A DNA stretch of 48,945 bases from Bacillota bacterium (GTDB taxonomy: Bacteria > Bacillota > UBA4882 > UBA8346): contig JAEZKW010000051.1 of the NCBI GenBank assembly GCA_023415375.1, positions 1 through 48,945 on the forward strand. The letters are read 5' to 3'. The position numbers and the translations under genes are program-made. Every line of letters starts with the position of its first letter. The first letter of the stretch is position 1. Positions 8,997-17,879 of this stretch are shown piece by piece. Below the pieces are notes generated by a model. It had not been told where the DNA came from. It worked only from the letters and a program-made list of their open reading frames with translations, and searched no databases.

Positions 8997-9272
8997 ATGG
9001 CACAGGCCAAACGTATTATGGTCAGTTTGCCTGATAGTCTCCTCCAAGAGGTTGATGGGATCGTCCGCCGGGAAACAGGAAACCGAAGCGCATTTATTCG
9101 GGAAGCGATGCTTTTATTAATAAAAGAGCGGCGTTATTGCGAAAAAATGAAAAAATGCCGGGATGGTTACGAAAGAATGGGCGAGCTCAATCGTCTATTA
9201 GCTGAGGATGGAATGGAAGAAGATTTCCAGGAGCTGGAGAAATATGAGAATCTTCTAGTGAAAGGTAACTAG
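8997..9272 (+). CDS. MazE-family antitoxin (EndoAI-like, ribbon-helix-helix)
   Basis: A 91-residue protein whose N terminus (KRIMVSLPDSLLQEVDGIV, then GNRSAFIREAMLLLI) is a ribbon-helix-helix DNA-binding domain like that of Bacillus EndoAI. The charged C-terminal tail would block the toxin encoded next. ATG 8997 has GGAGGTG 6 bases upstream; the earlier in-frame ATG at 8970 has no such site. By family analogy the antitoxin or its toxin complex represses the promoter at 8929. Confidence 0.88.
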   Translation: MAQAKRIMVSLPDSLLQEVDGIVRRETGNRSAFIREAMLLLIKERRYCEKMKKCRDGYERMGELNRLLAEDGMEEDFQELEKYENLLVKGN

Positions 9273-9279
9273 AGTCTTC

Positions 9280-9630
9280 ATGATCCATCGCGGCGATATT
9301 TATTATGCCAATCTAAACCCGGTCCTTGGTTCGGAACAAGGCGGTCTCAGACCCGTACTGATTATCCAAAATGATATTGGAAATATGTATAGTCCGACGA
9401 CAATCATTGCTGCCATCACATCCAGGATTAAACGAGCCAAATTACCAACCCACATCGCGATTAGCGCCATCCGATATCAATTGGAAAAAGATTCGGTCAT
9501 TCTCTTGGAACAATTACGGACTATTGACAAACAAAGATTAAAAGAACGAATTGCTCATCTTGATGAAGAAACTATGGCCAAGGTTGAAAACGCATTAATG
9601 ATCAGTTTGGGATTAAAAGCATTAAATTAA
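9280..9630 (+). CDS. ndoA: MazF-family mRNA interferase toxin (EndoA)
   Basis: Sequence-specific endoribonuclease of 116 residues, the usual size. Family signatures are RGDIYYANLNPVLGSEQGGL, then RPVLIIQND and SPTTIIAAITS, with LLEQLRTIDKQRL toward the C terminus. It starts 7 bases after the antitoxin stop. The start lacks a strong ribosome site, so its translation is probably coupled to the antitoxin. Bacillus EndoA cuts UACAU; the specificity here is not known. Confidence 0.93.
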   Translation: MIHRGDIYYANLNPVLGSEQGGLRPVLIIQNDIGNMYSPTTIIAAITSRIKRAKLPTHIAISAIRYQLEKDSVILLEQLRTIDKQRLKERIAHLDEETMAKVENALMISLGLKALN

Positions 9631-9690
9631 AATGATTAAACCATTTCTGATTTTGAATGGTGATGCCACGCACGTGTGCCCTCGAAGACA

Positions 9691-9741
9691 TGCAATATAA
9701 TGCTATAGCCAAATTTTAATAGCAGTATATTGTATTTTTTT
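9691..9741 (+). terminator. Inverted repeat, probable terminator of the MazEF module
   Basis: TGCAATATAATGCTAT and ATAGCAGTATATTGTA form a 16-bp stem with two mismatches, followed by TTTTTTTA. The stem core (ATACAATATA on one arm) resembles the centre of the dispersed repeat elements, so it may be an eroded member of that family. Confidence 0.5.
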
Positions 9742-9799
9742 ATTAAAGTTATGATTTCTTAAAGAAACAATGAGAAAATGATTCATATTTCGGTAACAC

Positions 9800-9828
9800 T
9801 TGACCAAATTTGAACATCATGTTACTAT
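9800..9828 (+). promoter_or_regulatory. Sigma-A promoter for tsaE-tsaB-rimI
   Basis: TTGACC at 9800-9805, a 17-base spacer and TACTAT at 9823-9828. It sits 55 bases before the chosen tsaE start and overlaps a longer in-frame TTG reading, which argues against that start. Confidence 0.55.
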
Positions 9829-9883
9829 TCTGTTGTTATGGATTTTAAAATTAATTTATTTATTTATGAATAAGGACTTTCAG

Positions 9884-10348
9884 ATGTTAAAAATCCGTTC
9901 GGAACAGGAAATGATGCAGTTAGGGGAAAAAATTGGAGAACGGCTCAAAACCGGTGATCTCCTTTTTTTATCCGGTGATTTAGGTGCTGGGAAAACAACT
10001 TTAGCAAAAGGCATAGCCAAAGCCTTAGAAATTGAAGAAGAAATTACCAGTCCGACTTTTCAAATTATCAAAAGTTATCAAGGGCGAATTAACTTAATTC
10101 ACCTGGACTTGTACCGCTTAAAGGACCAAAATGAATTGGATATTCTCGATCCTGATTCCCTTGTTGATTCAGGAGCGGTTGTGATTGAATGGGGAGAATT
10201 ATGGGATAAAAAAATTTATCCCCATTATTTAGAGATTAAAATAGAATATAATCATGGATCCAATGGCCGAATGGTAAATTTTTTTCCTTTTGGCCCGCGA
10301 TATCAGAAATTGATTGAAGGAATCGACAATGTTAATACTGGGTTTTGA
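9884..10348 (+). CDS. tsaE: tRNA t6A biosynthesis ATPase TsaE
   Basis: P-loop ATPase that helps the TsaB-TsaD complex install threonylcarbamoyl on A37 of ANN-decoding tRNAs. The 154-residue protein has Walker A SGDLGAGKTTLAKG, the switch region ITSPTFQI and HLDLYRL, and VVIEWGE. ATG 9884 has AAGGAC 6 bases before it. It overlaps tsaB by 20 bases. Confidence 0.93.
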   Translation: MLKIRSEQEMMQLGEKIGERLKTGDLLFLSGDLGAGKTTLAKGIAKALEIEEEITSPTFQIIKSYQGRINLIHLDLYRLKDQNELDILDPDSLVDSGAVVIEWGELWDKKIYPHYLEIKIEYNHGSNGRMVNFFPFGPRYQKLIEGIDNVNTGF

Positions 10349-11036
10349 TACAGCTACTCCTTGGGGAACAATGGCATTACTCGAAAATGATCAAGTCATT
10401 TTTGAAATTTCACTTCGAGCTGGAAAAGGTAGTGGTGAATACTTATTAGCTCTTTTGCAAACTTTGTTAAAAAAGGCGGGGCGAAAAATCTCCGATATAG
10501 ATCTAATAACCGTAGGGACCGGACCTGGTTCGTATACTGGAATCAGAATTGGTTTAGCGGCAGCCAAGGGGCTAGCCTTAGGAACAAACACCAAAGTATT
10601 CGGAATCAGTACTTTACGAATTATCGCTGAAAATGCCCGTCATGATTCGGAATGGATCGCTCCATTAATCGATGCTCGTCATGATTTCGTTTATGCCGCG
10701 TTATATCAAAATATTAATCAACAACTACAGGCTGTGGAAACCCCTCTTTATATTTCGGTCAAGGATTTTGCCTGCAGGCTAAATTCTATTCCCTCAGTAA
10801 TACTTTGTGGAGACGGTAGTAAAAGCTACCAAAAAATTTGGGAACAATATCCCAACTTAAAGGCCGCTCCCTCCGATTGGGATAGACCTTATGGCATTGC
10901 TGCAGCCCGGATAGGCTTCTCGAGTTTAAATCAGGAACAGCAATTGCAAATGGATCCGGAACAATTGATTCCATGTTACTTAAGAAAAGTAGAGGCTGAG
11001 TTACGTTTGGAGGAGGGCCTATGCAAACCAAAATAG
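10329..11036 (+). CDS. tsaB: tRNA t6A biosynthesis protein TsaB
   Basis: An inactive ASKHA-fold partner that dimerises with TsaD. The 235-residue sequence opens ILGFDTATPWGTMAL and has the conserved TVGTGPGSYTGIRIGLA. GAAGGA lies 7 bases before ATG 10329, inside the tsaE gene. The catalytic subunit gene tsaD, often the next gene in this cluster, is absent from the window. Confidence 0.94.
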   Translation: MLILGFDTATPWGTMALLENDQVIFEISLRAGKGSGEYLLALLQTLLKKAGRKISDIDLITVGTGPGSYTGIRIGLAAAKGLALGTNTKVFGISTLRIIAENARHDSEWIAPLIDARHDFVYAALYQNINQQLQAVETPLYISVKDFACRLNSIPSVILCGDGSKSYQKIWEQYPNLKAAPSDWDRPYGIAAARIGFSSLNQEQQLQMDPEQLIPCYLRKVEAELRLEEGLCKPK

Positions 11037-11470
11037 AACTGATGCAAATTGAGGATCTCGAGGCGGTTTTAGAAATTGAGGAAGCATCTTTTCCAACTCC
11101 CTGGTCAAAGAATTCTTTTCTCTATGAACTGACGGAGAATCAAAGAGCAGTTTATCTGGTGGCCAAAAATGAATTTAATAAAGTTACCGGCTATATTGGC
11201 ATGTGGATTGTATTTGATGAAGGACATATTACCAATCTAGCTGCTCATCCTCTCTACAGGCGACAAGGCGTAGGTAGGGCGCTCCTAAACGAATTAATTG
11301 CTGTTGCTAAGAAAAATGGGGTCCAATATTTGACACTGGAGGTTAGGCGCTCTAATCTATCCGCCCAAGACCTTTACCAACAGATCGGCTTTGTACATAT
11401 GGGCGTCCGTCGCAAATATTACCTGGATAATCGTGAAGATGCTTTAATTATGTGGAAAGGTCCGATTTAA
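11021..11470 (+). CDS. rimI: Ribosomal-protein-alanine N-acetyltransferase RimI (GNAT family)
   Basis: A 149-residue GNAT acetyltransferase. The acetyl-CoA loop is RRQGVGRALLNELI, followed by LEVRRSNLSAQDLYQQIGF and VRRKYYLDNREDALIM, the stretch diagnostic of RimI. It begins inside the end of tsaB behind GGAGGAGG, so the three genes form one unit. In E. coli RimI modifies S18; some homologues are broader, so the target here is not certain. Confidence 0.92.
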   Translation: MQTKIELMQIEDLEAVLEIEEASFPTPWSKNSFLYELTENQRAVYLVAKNEFNKVTGYIGMWIVFDEGHITNLAAHPLYRRQGVGRALLNELIAVAKKNGVQYLTLEVRRSNLSAQDLYQQIGFVHMGVRRKYYLDNREDALIMWKGPI

Positions 11471-11627
11471 ATTGAGGCTTAATTATCTATTCAATTGATC
11501 TTGTGATTCCCGTGAAAGTTATTTAAATGGGAATTAGTAAAATTAGAAAAATATTTTTGACACCAGTAGGATAAAATCCTTTTTTGTATAATAAATTTAT
11601 AATAAGTTTTTAATAAAGGAGGACAAG

Positions 11628-12281
11628 ATGGCTGAAACACCGACTAGTGCTGTAGATCGAATTGAGCAAGACCTGTTAAAAATGGGAAGCTTGGTTGAAG
11701 AAACAATTAAAATGGCCATTCAAGCCCTACGTGAACAAAATGGCGAACTGGCATTACAAGTTATTGAACGCGATGATTTGATTGATAATTTGCAAATTGT
11801 CATTGAAGAAGAACTCGAACGCAAAACTTTAAATATCATTCCCAATGGTTTCGAGTTGCGGCGCGATTTTGCCACCATCAAGATAGCCAATGATTTAGAG
11901 CGTATCGGTGATTTTGCGACAAATATAGCTGAACTTGTTCTGGAATTAAAAAATCAAAAGTATCTGAAGCCTCTGGTTCATATCCCCCAATTGTCTGTCC
12001 TCGTAATGAATATGGTATCAACTGTATTAAAAGCCTTTGTTGAAAAAAATATCGATTTGGCTGAAGCGGTTTGTAAAAAAGATGATGAGGCCGATGACAT
12101 GTATGAAGAGATTTGTGATGAACTCATCCGGATTATCGGTAATGAATCGGATCATGACAAGGCCTATCAAGCAGCTCGTTTTTTGCTTATTGCAGAATGG
12201 TTGGAACGGGCTGCCGATCATACCACAAATATCGGTGAAGAAACGATTTATATTTTAACCGGAAAGAGAGTCAAATATTAG
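11628..12281 (+). CDS. phoU: PhoU phosphate-signalling protein
   Basis: An all-helical 217-residue protein with two PhoU repeats. The first carries NDLERIGDFATNIAE and the second WLERAADHTTNIGEE; both match the acidic metal-binding motif of the family. It usually links the Pst phosphate importer to PhoR-type kinases, but no pst or pho genes are present here. A strong AAAGGAGG site precedes the ATG, and a terminator closes the gene at 12351-12383. Confidence 0.92.
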   Translation: MAETPTSAVDRIEQDLLKMGSLVEETIKMAIQALREQNGELALQVIERDDLIDNLQIVIEEELERKTLNIIPNGFELRRDFATIKIANDLERIGDFATNIAELVLELKNQKYLKPLVHIPQLSVLVMNMVSTVLKAFVEKNIDLAEAVCKKDDEADDMYEEICDELIRIIGNESDHDKAYQAARFLLIAEWLERAADHTTNIGEETIYILTGKRVKY

Positions 12282-12350
12282 AGCATAAATTAGGAGTAGA
12301 AGATAAACATTATTTAATTTTTTTCTTCTTAGTTTGCATATATATTCGTT

Positions 12351-12383
12351 AAGCCTGATCAAGAATTTTGGTCGGGCTTTTTT
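12351..12383 (+). terminator. Intrinsic terminator downstream of phoU
   Basis: AAGCCTGATC pairs with GGTCGGGCTT using G-T pairs, around AAGAATTTT, followed by a T run. Confidence 0.75.
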
Positions 12384-12520
12384 GCAGCCTAAGAATAATA
12401 AATCGCTAAGGGCTTAATGAACTAAAACATAATCCTTTAAGTTCCTACATACTAATTGATCGATGCAGGAGATTTCATTCCGTTTTGTCCCTTGAGCTCA
12501 TCGAAAGGAATGCCATAAAA

Positions 12521-13258
12521 ATGAAAACATATATGCCAATATGGATCATATTATTCTTTTCCGGATTATGCTTGATTCAAACTTCAATAAAAGCGGCCGA
12601 GAGCCCTTTTCAGACGATTACTTGTCCGGATGGGGATAAATTCATTATTGAAAAAAGTAGTGAAGTCAATTCAGTTCATTCACAAACACCCAAGGATGAC
12701 ATTATAAAAATTGATATTCAAAGACATCGTTTAATGTTTTTCCAAAACGGCAAATTATTGCATAGTTATCCGGTGGCGATCGGAGATGAAGAAACGCCAA
12801 GCCCAATTGGGGAATGGAAAATTATCCATAAGGGGGGGAATTGGGGCGGCGGATTTGGAGAACGGTGGATGGGTCTCGATGTTCCTTGGGGCATTTATGG
12901 AATTCATGGCACTAATAAACCCTGGACGATTGGAACTCCGGCGAGTCATGGATGTATTCGTATGTTGAACCTACATGTTATTGAACTGTATAATCTTGTT
13001 AAATTGGGAACTCCGGTTCATATCATAGGAAACTTACCTCTGGTAGTACCACGGAAAGAAGTTAGACGTAATAATACCGGACGGGATATCGTAGCTTTTC
13101 AATTTGCTCTCCGTAAAGCTGGGTTTGACTCCGGAAGAATCGATGGACGTTTCGGCCTCGAAATGGAAAGAGCGGTTTTTCGGTTACAATTTCTTTATGG
13201 ATTACCGCCAACGGGCCGGCTATCTCTCAATGAACAAACGATATTGGGGTTTCACTGA
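12521..13258 (+). CDS. Secreted L,D-transpeptidase (YkuD) with C-terminal peptidoglycan-binding domain
   Basis: A cell-wall enzyme that forms 3-3 cross-links or attaches proteins to peptidoglycan. From ATG 12521 the product is about 245 residues. It has a signal peptide ending near SIKAAE, then a YkuD domain opening IKIDIQRHRLMFFQNGKLL, with the catalytic cluster GIHGTNKPWTIG and SHGCIRM (Cys nucleophile). A PG_binding_1 repeat follows (DIVAFQFALRKAGFDSGRID to LSLNEQTILGF). A longer in-frame TTG at 12485 would put charged residues before the signal peptide and is disfavoured. Spore-former paralogues act in the spore wall; the time of expression here is unknown. Confidence 0.9.
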   Translation: MKTYMPIWIILFFSGLCLIQTSIKAAESPFQTITCPDGDKFIIEKSSEVNSVHSQTPKDDIIKIDIQRHRLMFFQNGKLLHSYPVAIGDEETPSPIGEWKIIHKGGNWGGGFGERWMGLDVPWGIYGIHGTNKPWTIGTPASHGCIRMLNLHVIELYNLVKLGTPVHIIGNLPLVVPRKEVRRNNTGRDIVAFQFALRKAGFDSGRIDGRFGLEMERAVFRLQFLYGLPPTGRLSLNEQTILGFH

Positions 13259-13289
13259 TGATTTTTATCCATAATGGAGTGATTTTTCA

Positions 13290-14573
13290 ATGGTAATTAT
13301 TAAGAAAAGAACCTTGCTTTATTTATTATTTATTATTTTTTTTACGATTGGTTTCATATTACCATGGATTAACAGAGGACCCGGCGTTAAGTTGGGTGAA
13401 AATTTTATTCCATGTAATCCAAAAGCTAAAATTAACCCAAATAAACTCTATCATTTAAGACTATGGGATTATGATTGGCCTATTCCCCAAGGGAAAGCCT
13501 CCTATCGAAGTTATTTACTTCAGGTTATCAAAGATTTTCAAAGGATATATCCAAATATAAAAATTGAATTTAAATTGTTGGATTTAAATGGGCCTGATGA
13601 ACTAACCCAAGTGCTTAAAAAAAATGAAGCACCGGATATTTATTGTTCGGCTTATACAATCCCAAGTTTCAATTTTAGTAAGCAAATTCCGGTAGGCCCT
13701 TATTTAAATAAAAATGAAAAAGATTTCTATTTCACAAGCATCAAGAAAATACTAACTTATCACCAAACCTTATGTTATTTTCCCCGCTGGATTGGACCTG
13801 AGTTTTGGGTTGGTAACCAACCGATGATTGAAGCTTCAGGTTTATCCATATCAAAAATTCACACCGAAGGGTGGACTTGGGATGACTTGATTTCCATAAG
13901 TGCCAACCTTCCAAATAAGCGATATCTTTTAACCGGTAATATAGGCCCTAACGGTTTATTGTCACAATTAATTGCCAATGCCGGGCAAGCAACAAGAATA
14001 GCAAACCTTAATTCAACTATCGATTTAATCGAAAACTTAAGAAACGAAAAGGCCATCCCCATAGATTTTGGATACAATATGCTTAATCGATTTTTAAATA
14101 AAGATGCGATGATATTGGCTGGATTAAGGCCTCCAATTTATAAATTTCTTTTAAATCGAATACAAAGCCAAAAATTAGAATGGCAACCTGTATTATTGCC
14201 TATTCCTTCAAAAATCAGGGGCAAAGGTACCGTAATAATAGAAAGTGGTGTAATCTCCATATACCGGAATCGTTTTACCAAAGGGAACGATCATTTAACT
14301 GCAGCAATTAAATTTGGCCAATATTTAAGTTGTTATCCCAATATGGCACCCTGGGAATATCTCGGATTTTGCCCAACCTCAAAAGAAGCATACCGGGTTT
14401 GGATGAAAAATACATACCCAAATGAACAATTATATAATGATTTGTTTAGACAATCTTTTTTTAATGATTACACAACTCTAAAGCCTGAACCGGCAGAAAT
14501 ATTATTTATGATCAATGATTTTATAGGCGGTAAAATTTCAAGACAAGCAATTCAATCCAACTTATCATATTAA
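13290..14573 (+). CDS. Orphan extracellular solute-binding protein (family 1 type)
   Basis: A 427-residue protein with an N-terminal hydrophobic helix (residues about 8-24) and a bacterial family 1 binding fold. LLQVIKDFQRIYPNIKIEF, EAPDIYC and the tryptophan-rich WTWDDLISI are typical of sugar ABC transporter binding proteins. No lipobox cysteine follows the helix, so it is secreted or membrane-anchored. No permease or ATPase genes lie beside it. It is followed by a terminator. Codon use is more AT-rich than the flanking housekeeping genes. The ligand is unknown. Confidence 0.75.
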   Translation: MVIIKKRTLLYLLFIIFFTIGFILPWINRGPGVKLGENFIPCNPKAKINPNKLYHLRLWDYDWPIPQGKASYRSYLLQVIKDFQRIYPNIKIEFKLLDLNGPDELTQVLKKNEAPDIYCSAYTIPSFNFSKQIPVGPYLNKNEKDFYFTSIKKILTYHQTLCYFPRWIGPEFWVGNQPMIEASGLSISKIHTEGWTWDDLISISANLPNKRYLLTGNIGPNGLLSQLIANAGQATRIANLNSTIDLIENLRNEKAIPIDFGYNMLNRFLNKDAMILAGLRPPIYKFLLNRIQSQKLEWQPVLLPIPSKIRGKGTVIIESGVISIYRNRFTKGNDHLTAAIKFGQYLSCYPNMAPWEYLGFCPTSKEAYRVWMKNTYPNEQLYNDLFRQSFFNDYTTLKPEPAEILFMINDFIGGKISRQAIQSNLSY

Positions 14574-14645
14574 AATCTTTTTAAAGTACTTCTGATCCAA
14601 AATAATGATGAAATGTCAATAAACTTTGCGATGTTAAATCACGAG

Positions 14646-14676
14646 ACCTCTCCCAACAAGAGAGGTTTTATTATTC
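14646..14676 (+). terminator. Intrinsic terminator after the solute-binding gene
   Basis: ACCTCTC and GAGAGGT form a 7-bp stem followed by TTTATTATT. Confidence 0.75.
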
Positions 14677-14704
14677 TACATATATAATATTATCATAAAT
14701 AATA

Positions 14705-14734
14705 TTAGACAGATGCAACAATTACTAGTATAAT
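14705..14734 (+). promoter_or_regulatory. Probable sigma-A promoter for the PadR regulator
   Basis: TTAGAC at 14705-14710, an 18-base spacer and TATAAT at 14729-14734, about 30 bases before the gene. Confidence 0.55.
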
Positions 14735-14765
14735 AATATATAAGTAAATATTATAGGAGAAAGTA

Positions 14766-15305
14766 ATGAATAATTCAGAGTTGTTTTTATTGGGATTAAT
14801 TAATCAAAGCCCGAAATATGGATATGAGATAGCCCAATTTCTTGAAGAGAGTAATGCTGGCTTATGGATCAATATCAGCATGCCATATGTATATAGGTTA
14901 TTAAAGAATTTCGAGAGTCAGGGTTGGGTGCTTGCAAAACAAGTGGAATCTCATAACCGCCCTAATAAGAACGTTTATGAAATCACTTCAAAAGGGCGAA
15001 CTGCATTATTTGCTGCGATTACTGAGAATGATTTTGCGACAGACCGCATTTATTTTGGAATGGACTTAGCACTTGCCGCTCATACATTGATTGCTCAAAA
15101 AATTGATTTACAGAGTCTTTTTTCCGAAAAAATCAAAAAAATCGAGGAAGAATTGGGACAGTTCGATTTGGAAAAAATTCAAAGCGCTGAAAAAACGGAT
15201 GAGGCCTTAGCGGCTATTCTAATTGTTGAACATCGGATCGGCTTTTTACAATCAGAGTTAACATGGTTAAAAAAAGTAAAAAAAGCTTTAAAAGAGCGGA
15301 GTTGA
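14766..15305 (+). CDS. PadR-family transcriptional regulator
   Basis: A 179-residue regulator with the PadR winged helix at the N terminus (LLGLINQSPKYGYEIAQFLE, VYRLLKNFESQGWV, YEITSKGR) and a helical dimerisation tail (about residues 95-178). PadR proteins often repress drug exporters or stress genes and respond to small ligands. No obvious target gene adjoins it, so only self-regulation can be guessed. Confidence 0.88.
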   Translation: MNNSELFLLGLINQSPKYGYEIAQFLEESNAGLWINISMPYVYRLLKNFESQGWVLAKQVESHNRPNKNVYEITSKGRTALFAAITENDFATDRIYFGMDLALAAHTLIAQKIDLQSLFSEKIKKIEEELGQFDLEKIQSAEKTDEALAAILIVEHRIGFLQSELTWLKKVKKALKERS

Positions 15306-15442
15306 CATTTCAAGAGGAATTTTAATTGTGGATAATTCATCGAAATTATGTGGCAGGAAAAGAATTGGAATTGTCGAATTAAGATTCAAGTTTATTTAAC
15401 TTAAAACATGTTCTTGTGCAGTAAATTAATGGAGGTATCATC

Positions 15443-16375
15443 ATGGATGGCGAACGGGTTTTAATCGTTGAACCTGATTCCAGACTCGTTGAATTAGCTG
15501 TAATTAAGTTATCCAATTCCGGATGGCTTGTTGCAGTTGCCAATAATGGGGAAGAGGCATACCAAAAGGCAGCCAGCAATCCCCCCGATGTCTTGGTTGT
15601 TAACCCAAATTTGGAAAAAAAAGACGGTTACGAGTTGTGTTTAGATTTTAAGAAGAATGATCGTTTAAAAAATATTCCAGTGATTTTTTTAGCAGATCAG
15701 AGTTTTAATGAGGAACGGTTTGGGTCTCTAAGATTGGGTATGTGCGAAATTTTAACCAAGCCATTTAGTCCAAAAGCTTTATTAAATAAAGTAAATTCCT
15801 TAGCTTTGAAATCCCGGATGGTTAAAAAGATGAATCCTTTAACTGAATTACCGGGGAAACAATATTTAGAAGAAGAACTCAACCAACTCATTCAGGCTGG
15901 CTCATCATTTGATTTGATTTTTGCGGATTTAAAGGGTTTCGTATCATATAACAAGGCTTATGGTTTTGATGAAGGGAATAAAATCATTCAATATACCGTC
16001 AATTTATTTCGAGAAGAACTTTCTAAAATCGAAGGGCATGATGGAATATTATACCATTTTGGCGGTGATGATTTTTGTATATTACTTAAACCGGGGTATG
16101 CCAATGAGCTGAGCAAAAAAATTATCGATAGGTTTGATATAGAAGTTGCACAGTTCTACCAAGAAAGTGATCGTAGCCGGGGAGGATTAATTTTAACCAA
16201 CCGCCGCGGTTTGATTGAACAGTGGCCGATTATGACATTAGCGATGGTGTTAATTAGTAATAGTAACCGGAAAATCAATAGCTGGTTGGAAGCAGAAATG
16301 ATAGCAGCGGAAATGCTAAAATATACCAAGTCAATGCCGGGAAGCCATTTTACAAAAGATCGCCGTAGTTCATAA
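15443..16375 (+). CDS. Degenerate receiver domain fused to a GGDEF (diguanylate cyclase-like) domain
   Basis: A 310-residue protein with a response-regulator fold (residues about 4-122) and a GGDEF fold (about 132-290). The receiver has lost its phosphorylation site: the acceptor position is N54 (VVNPNL), the acidic pair reads EPD at 10-12, and the Thr/Ser position is A84, while the conserved lysine K106 (LTKPF) is kept. The cyclase signature is GGDDF at 207-211, with ADLKGFVSYNKAYGFDEGN as the nucleotide and metal region. GGDDF can in principle be active. The protein may be a phosphorylation-independent cyclase or a c-di-GMP or GTP sensor. GGAGG precedes the start. Confidence 0.85.
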   Translation: MDGERVLIVEPDSRLVELAVIKLSNSGWLVAVANNGEEAYQKAASNPPDVLVVNPNLEKKDGYELCLDFKKNDRLKNIPVIFLADQSFNEERFGSLRLGMCEILTKPFSPKALLNKVNSLALKSRMVKKMNPLTELPGKQYLEEELNQLIQAGSSFDLIFADLKGFVSYNKAYGFDEGNKIIQYTVNLFREELSKIEGHDGILYHFGGDDFCILLKPGYANELSKKIIDRFDIEVAQFYQESDRSRGGLILTNRRGLIEQWPIMTLAMVLISNSNRKINSWLEAEMIAAEMLKYTKSMPGSHFTKDRRSS

Positions 16376-16415
16376 GTTTTTAAATGACGGACAAAATAAT
16401 CGTGGATGTGAATGA

Positions 16416-17288
16416 ATGTCTGGGAAGACCACGTCGATTTCAGTTATAAAAGAACAATTGACTGCTAGAAATTTTGCTCCTCGTAAAAGTTTAGGGCAAA
16501 ATTTTTTGACGGACGAAAATATTCTTTCAAAAATCGTAAGCGCCGGTAATCTTGGGAAAGATGATTTAGTATTGGAAATCGGTCCTGGGCTTGGCGCCCT
16601 TACTGAGAAGATATTGGATCAATCCAAGTTGGTGGTGGCAATTGAATACGACCGCGGCCTTTTTACAATCCTTCAAGAAAAGTTCACAGACTATACGAAC
16701 TTAATATTATTGAATCAAGATATTTTAACAACCGACTTGGCGGAAATTATCAAAGAGTACCCAAGAGGAACATATTGCTATAAAGTGTTGGCTAACTTGC
16801 CCTATTACATAACGACCCCCGTAATTTTTCAGCTGATAGAATCCGGGTTGCCCTGGGAATTGATGGTTTTTTTAGTCCAAAAGGAAGTAGCCGATCGTAT
16901 GGTAGCAGGGCCGGGGACTAAAGAGTATGGCGCATTAACGGTGATGTTGAATTTTTATGGGACTATTAAGAAAATAGGTAACGTACCGAAAACGGTTTTC
17001 TATCCCATCCCGCAGGTGGATTCGACTATTATTCAGATTAAGCCCTGTGGTCGAAAGGATTACTCTTCAATTTACCCTTATTTGCACCGAGTGGTACAGG
17101 CTGCATTTGGCCAAAGAAGGAAAATTATCTTGAATGCTTTGGCGTCTCTGGGAAAATCATTCGAGGATAAGGAGCTCACAGCGGAGTTACTTAGAAGGAG
17201 CCAAATTGATCCGATGCGGCGGGGTGAAACTTTATCGATTGATGATTTCCTTCGTATTTCGGAAGAATTACAAATAAGAAGCTCTTAA
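16416..17288 (+). CDS. rsmA: 16S rRNA (adenine1518-N6/adenine1519-N6)-dimethyltransferase
   Basis: SAM-dependent enzyme that dimethylates two adjacent adenines near the 3' end of 16S rRNA during late 30S assembly. The 290-residue product contains RKSLGQNFLTDENIL, VLEIGPGLGALT (SAM loop), VAIEYDRG, NLPYYITTPVI (catalytic NLPY) and the C-terminal helical domain. The ribosome site is weak (GGATGTG). In Firmicutes the gene is often close to veg, as here. Confidence 0.96.
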   Translation: MSGKTTSISVIKEQLTARNFAPRKSLGQNFLTDENILSKIVSAGNLGKDDLVLEIGPGLGALTEKILDQSKLVVAIEYDRGLFTILQEKFTDYTNLILLNQDILTTDLAEIIKEYPRGTYCYKVLANLPYYITTPVIFQLIESGLPWELMVFLVQKEVADRMVAGPGTKEYGALTVMLNFYGTIKKIGNVPKTVFYPIPQVDSTIIQIKPCGRKDYSSIYPYLHRVVQAAFGQRRKIILNALASLGKSFEDKELTAELLRRSQIDPMRRGETLSIDDFLRISEELQIRSS

Positions 17289-17299
17289 AAGGTGTATCT

Positions 17300-17770
17300 A
17301 TGATATTTATCAGCCCGACAAAAGGGCGAATGACATTTGACCAAGTTTTTAAGGATATAGTCGAATATATCCATACTGATTCGAAAATAAAATATAAATT
17401 AATTGTGGGGACCGATTCCCAACTGCGGGAAGACGTATGCTATGTAACTGCCATTCTTATTTTACGTGAAGGTAAAGGTGGCCGTTTTTATTATTCAAAA
17501 GAACGTGAGAAAACTAAGCTGAGTTTAAAACAACGGATTTTTTATGAAACTTCGAAAAGTTTGACTGTGGCAGCTAGACTAGCTGAAAAGCTGACTATCA
17601 ATGGTTTGGCTGATCTTGATATTGAAATTCATTTGGATGTCGGGGAACAGGGACGGACAAAAGAAATTATTAAGGAAGTTGTTGGCATGGTGGTTGGAAG
17701 CGGTTTTGATGCCCGAATAAAACCAGACTCTTATGGCGCCTCGAAAGTTGCTGATAAATATACGAAATAG
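17300..17770 (+). CDS. DUF458 (YkuK-type) RNase H-like protein
   Basis: A 156-residue protein of the DUF458 family (PF04308), which has a predicted RNase H-like fold. KYKLIVGTDSQL holds the expected first-strand aspartate, IEIHLDVGEQGRTKEII the second, and the C-terminal ARIKPDSYGASKVADKYTK is highly typical. It is found almost only in endospore formers. Activity is not established. It starts 11 bases after rsmA, so the two are probably co-transcribed. Confidence 0.85.
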   Translation: MIFISPTKGRMTFDQVFKDIVEYIHTDSKIKYKLIVGTDSQLREDVCYVTAILILREGKGGRFYYSKEREKTKLSLKQRIFYETSKSLTVAARLAEKLTINGLADLDIEIHLDVGEQGRTKEIIKEVVGMVVGSGFDARIKPDSYGASKVADKYTK

Positions 17771-17842
17771 TACTTGTCCAATCTCCTCAAAAGATTTTTT
17801 CATCAGATTCCAATTATTTTTTACCTTTCCGTAATAAAATTA

Positions 17843-17872
17843 TTGACAATTTAGGGGTTTTTCCGGTATAAT
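17843..17872 (+). promoter_or_regulatory. Upstream consensus sigma-A promoter of veg (P1)
   Basis: TTGACA at 17843-17848, an 18-base spacer and TATAAT at 17867-17872; both hexamers are perfect consensus. Confidence 0.85.
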
Positions 17873-17879
17873 ATTAAAT

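Noticed and set aside
9800..9883. Upstream TTG start for tsaE
   Set aside because: It lies within a well-formed promoter and has no ribosome site; the extra residues are not part of the TsaE family.
11557..11592. Promoter for phoU built from TTGACA and TATAAT
   Set aside because: The spacing between the two hexamers is 24 bases, too long for sigma-A; one of the boxes is probably accidental.
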